DNA of 6,263 nucleotides from Sphingomonadaceae bacterium (GTDB lineage Bacteria > Pseudomonadota > Alphaproteobacteria > Sphingomonadales > Sphingomonadaceae): contig CANGBE010000093.1 of assembly GCA_947451875.1 (NCBI GenBank), positions 1 through 6,263 on the forward strand, given 5' to 3'. Under the pieces are notes generated by a model, which ran no database searches, was not told the DNA's origin, and worked only from the letters and a program-made list of their open reading frames with translations. Made by a program: the position numbers and the translations under genes. Shown here one piece after another: positions 6,035 to 6,263 of this stretch (positions are counted from its first letter, which is position 1; every line of letters starts with the position of its first letter).

Positions 6035-6263
6035 AAACCCCCGGATCGGCAATCGCCTCAACCTTTTCATCAATCATCCGCTGATAGGTCTTGGCTGCGC
6101 GCGGCGCGTTGAAGCTGGCGATCACTGCGCCATCGCGGCCATAGATATCGACAAACGGCTTGATCGTGCCATCAATGGCCTGCGCCATGGTGAAGTAGCC
6201 GATATAGACCGGCATCTGTCGCTTATCCATCACCACACGGGTGTACTTACGCGAATCGCTGAT
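6033..6263 (-). CDS. C-terminal fragment of a YcbB-like L,D-transpeptidase (gene runs off the right edge)
   Basis: The minus-strand frame is open from the right edge to a TGA at 6035-6033 and gives 76 residues of a C-terminus. The internal GTG at 6236 and the ATG at 6230 are not needed as starts. The segment TRVVMDKRQMPVYIGYFTMA, then DGTIKPFVDIYGRDGAVI, resembles the end of large YcbB-type L,D-transpeptidases, where a strand like LPVYLVYWTAW is followed by D-G-x-hydrophobic-x-F-x-D-x-YGxD. The catalytic YkuD domain (His and Cys motif) would lie just outside the window, so activity cannot be judged. The identity rests on this tail pattern from memory. A full YcbB-type protein would be several hundred residues with an N-terminal signal. 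Its partner, the YkuD_2 enzyme, ends 3 nt away on the other strand, which strengthens the reading as a cell-wall gene. Confidence 0.65.
   Translation of the reverse strand: MSDSRKYTRVVMDKRQMPVYIGYFTMAQAIDGTIKPFVDIYGRDGAVIASFNAPRAAKTYQRMIDEKVEAIADPGV

Noticed and set aside
5347..6084. A 245-codon plus-strand open frame overlapping the L,D-transpeptidase
   Set aside because: It is rich in Arg, Pro and Ser with no domain pattern, while the overlapping frame has a signal peptide and the complete YkuD_2 motif set. It is a GC-rich shadow frame.
1..6263. Search for mobile elements, CRISPR arrays, tRNAs or toxin-antitoxin pairs
   Set aside because: I see no terminal inverted repeats, regularly spaced repeats, transposase or integrase motifs, cloverleaf sequence, or small paired genes. 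Composition looks uniform along the window.

Overview
The window looks like ordinary chromosomal DNA from a GC-rich alphaproteobacterium. It is most likely a member of the Sphingomonadales, perhaps an Erythrobacter or Sphingomonas relative. This rests on the base composition, the style of the IspG N-terminus, and remembered similarity of the SpoIIM/RDD membrane pair and the small TIGR02281-type aspartic protease to sphingomonad proteins; no search was run. I see no tRNA, rRNA, insertion sequence, CRISPR array or phage gene. Coding density is very high and the longest non-coding gap is 93 bp (5202-5294).

Layout from left to right. A tightly packed plus-strand run fills 38-4107: a SpoIIM-family membrane protein, an RDD-family membrane protein (4-nt ATGA overlap), a GNAT acetyltransferase 5 nt later, a second GNAT enzyme (another ATGA overlap), and 17 nt on the isoprenoid enzyme IspG. 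After a 40-nt gap with a stem-loop come a membrane-anchored retropepsin-like aspartic protease (4148-4678), a gap rich in CGCG hairpins, and a third GNAT enzyme resembling spermidine/spermine acetyltransferase (4722-5201). A 93-nt gap precedes a probably Tat-exported L,D-transpeptidase of the YkuD_2 type (5295-6029). The last feature is on the minus strand. It is the C-terminal end of a gene running off the right edge, and its sequence resembles the C-terminus of YcbB-type L,D-transpeptidases.

Functionally the window mixes envelope work (two membrane proteins, a membrane-bound protease, two probable peptidoglycan cross-linking enzymes) with essential metabolism (IspG of the MEP pathway, which supplies undecaprenyl phosphate, quinones and carotenoids) and three acetyltransferases of unproven substrate. 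The genes 38-2980 could be one transcription unit. ispG, the protease, the third GNAT and the transpeptidase may have their own signals, but these are weak by eye.

I did not find a convincing undescribed system. The points most worth checking are the two unlike L,D-transpeptidases meeting tail to tail with 3 nt between their stop codons, the possible leaderless start of ispG, the second GNAT's altered CoA loop, and the CGCG/GAGGC stem-loops in the short gaps.
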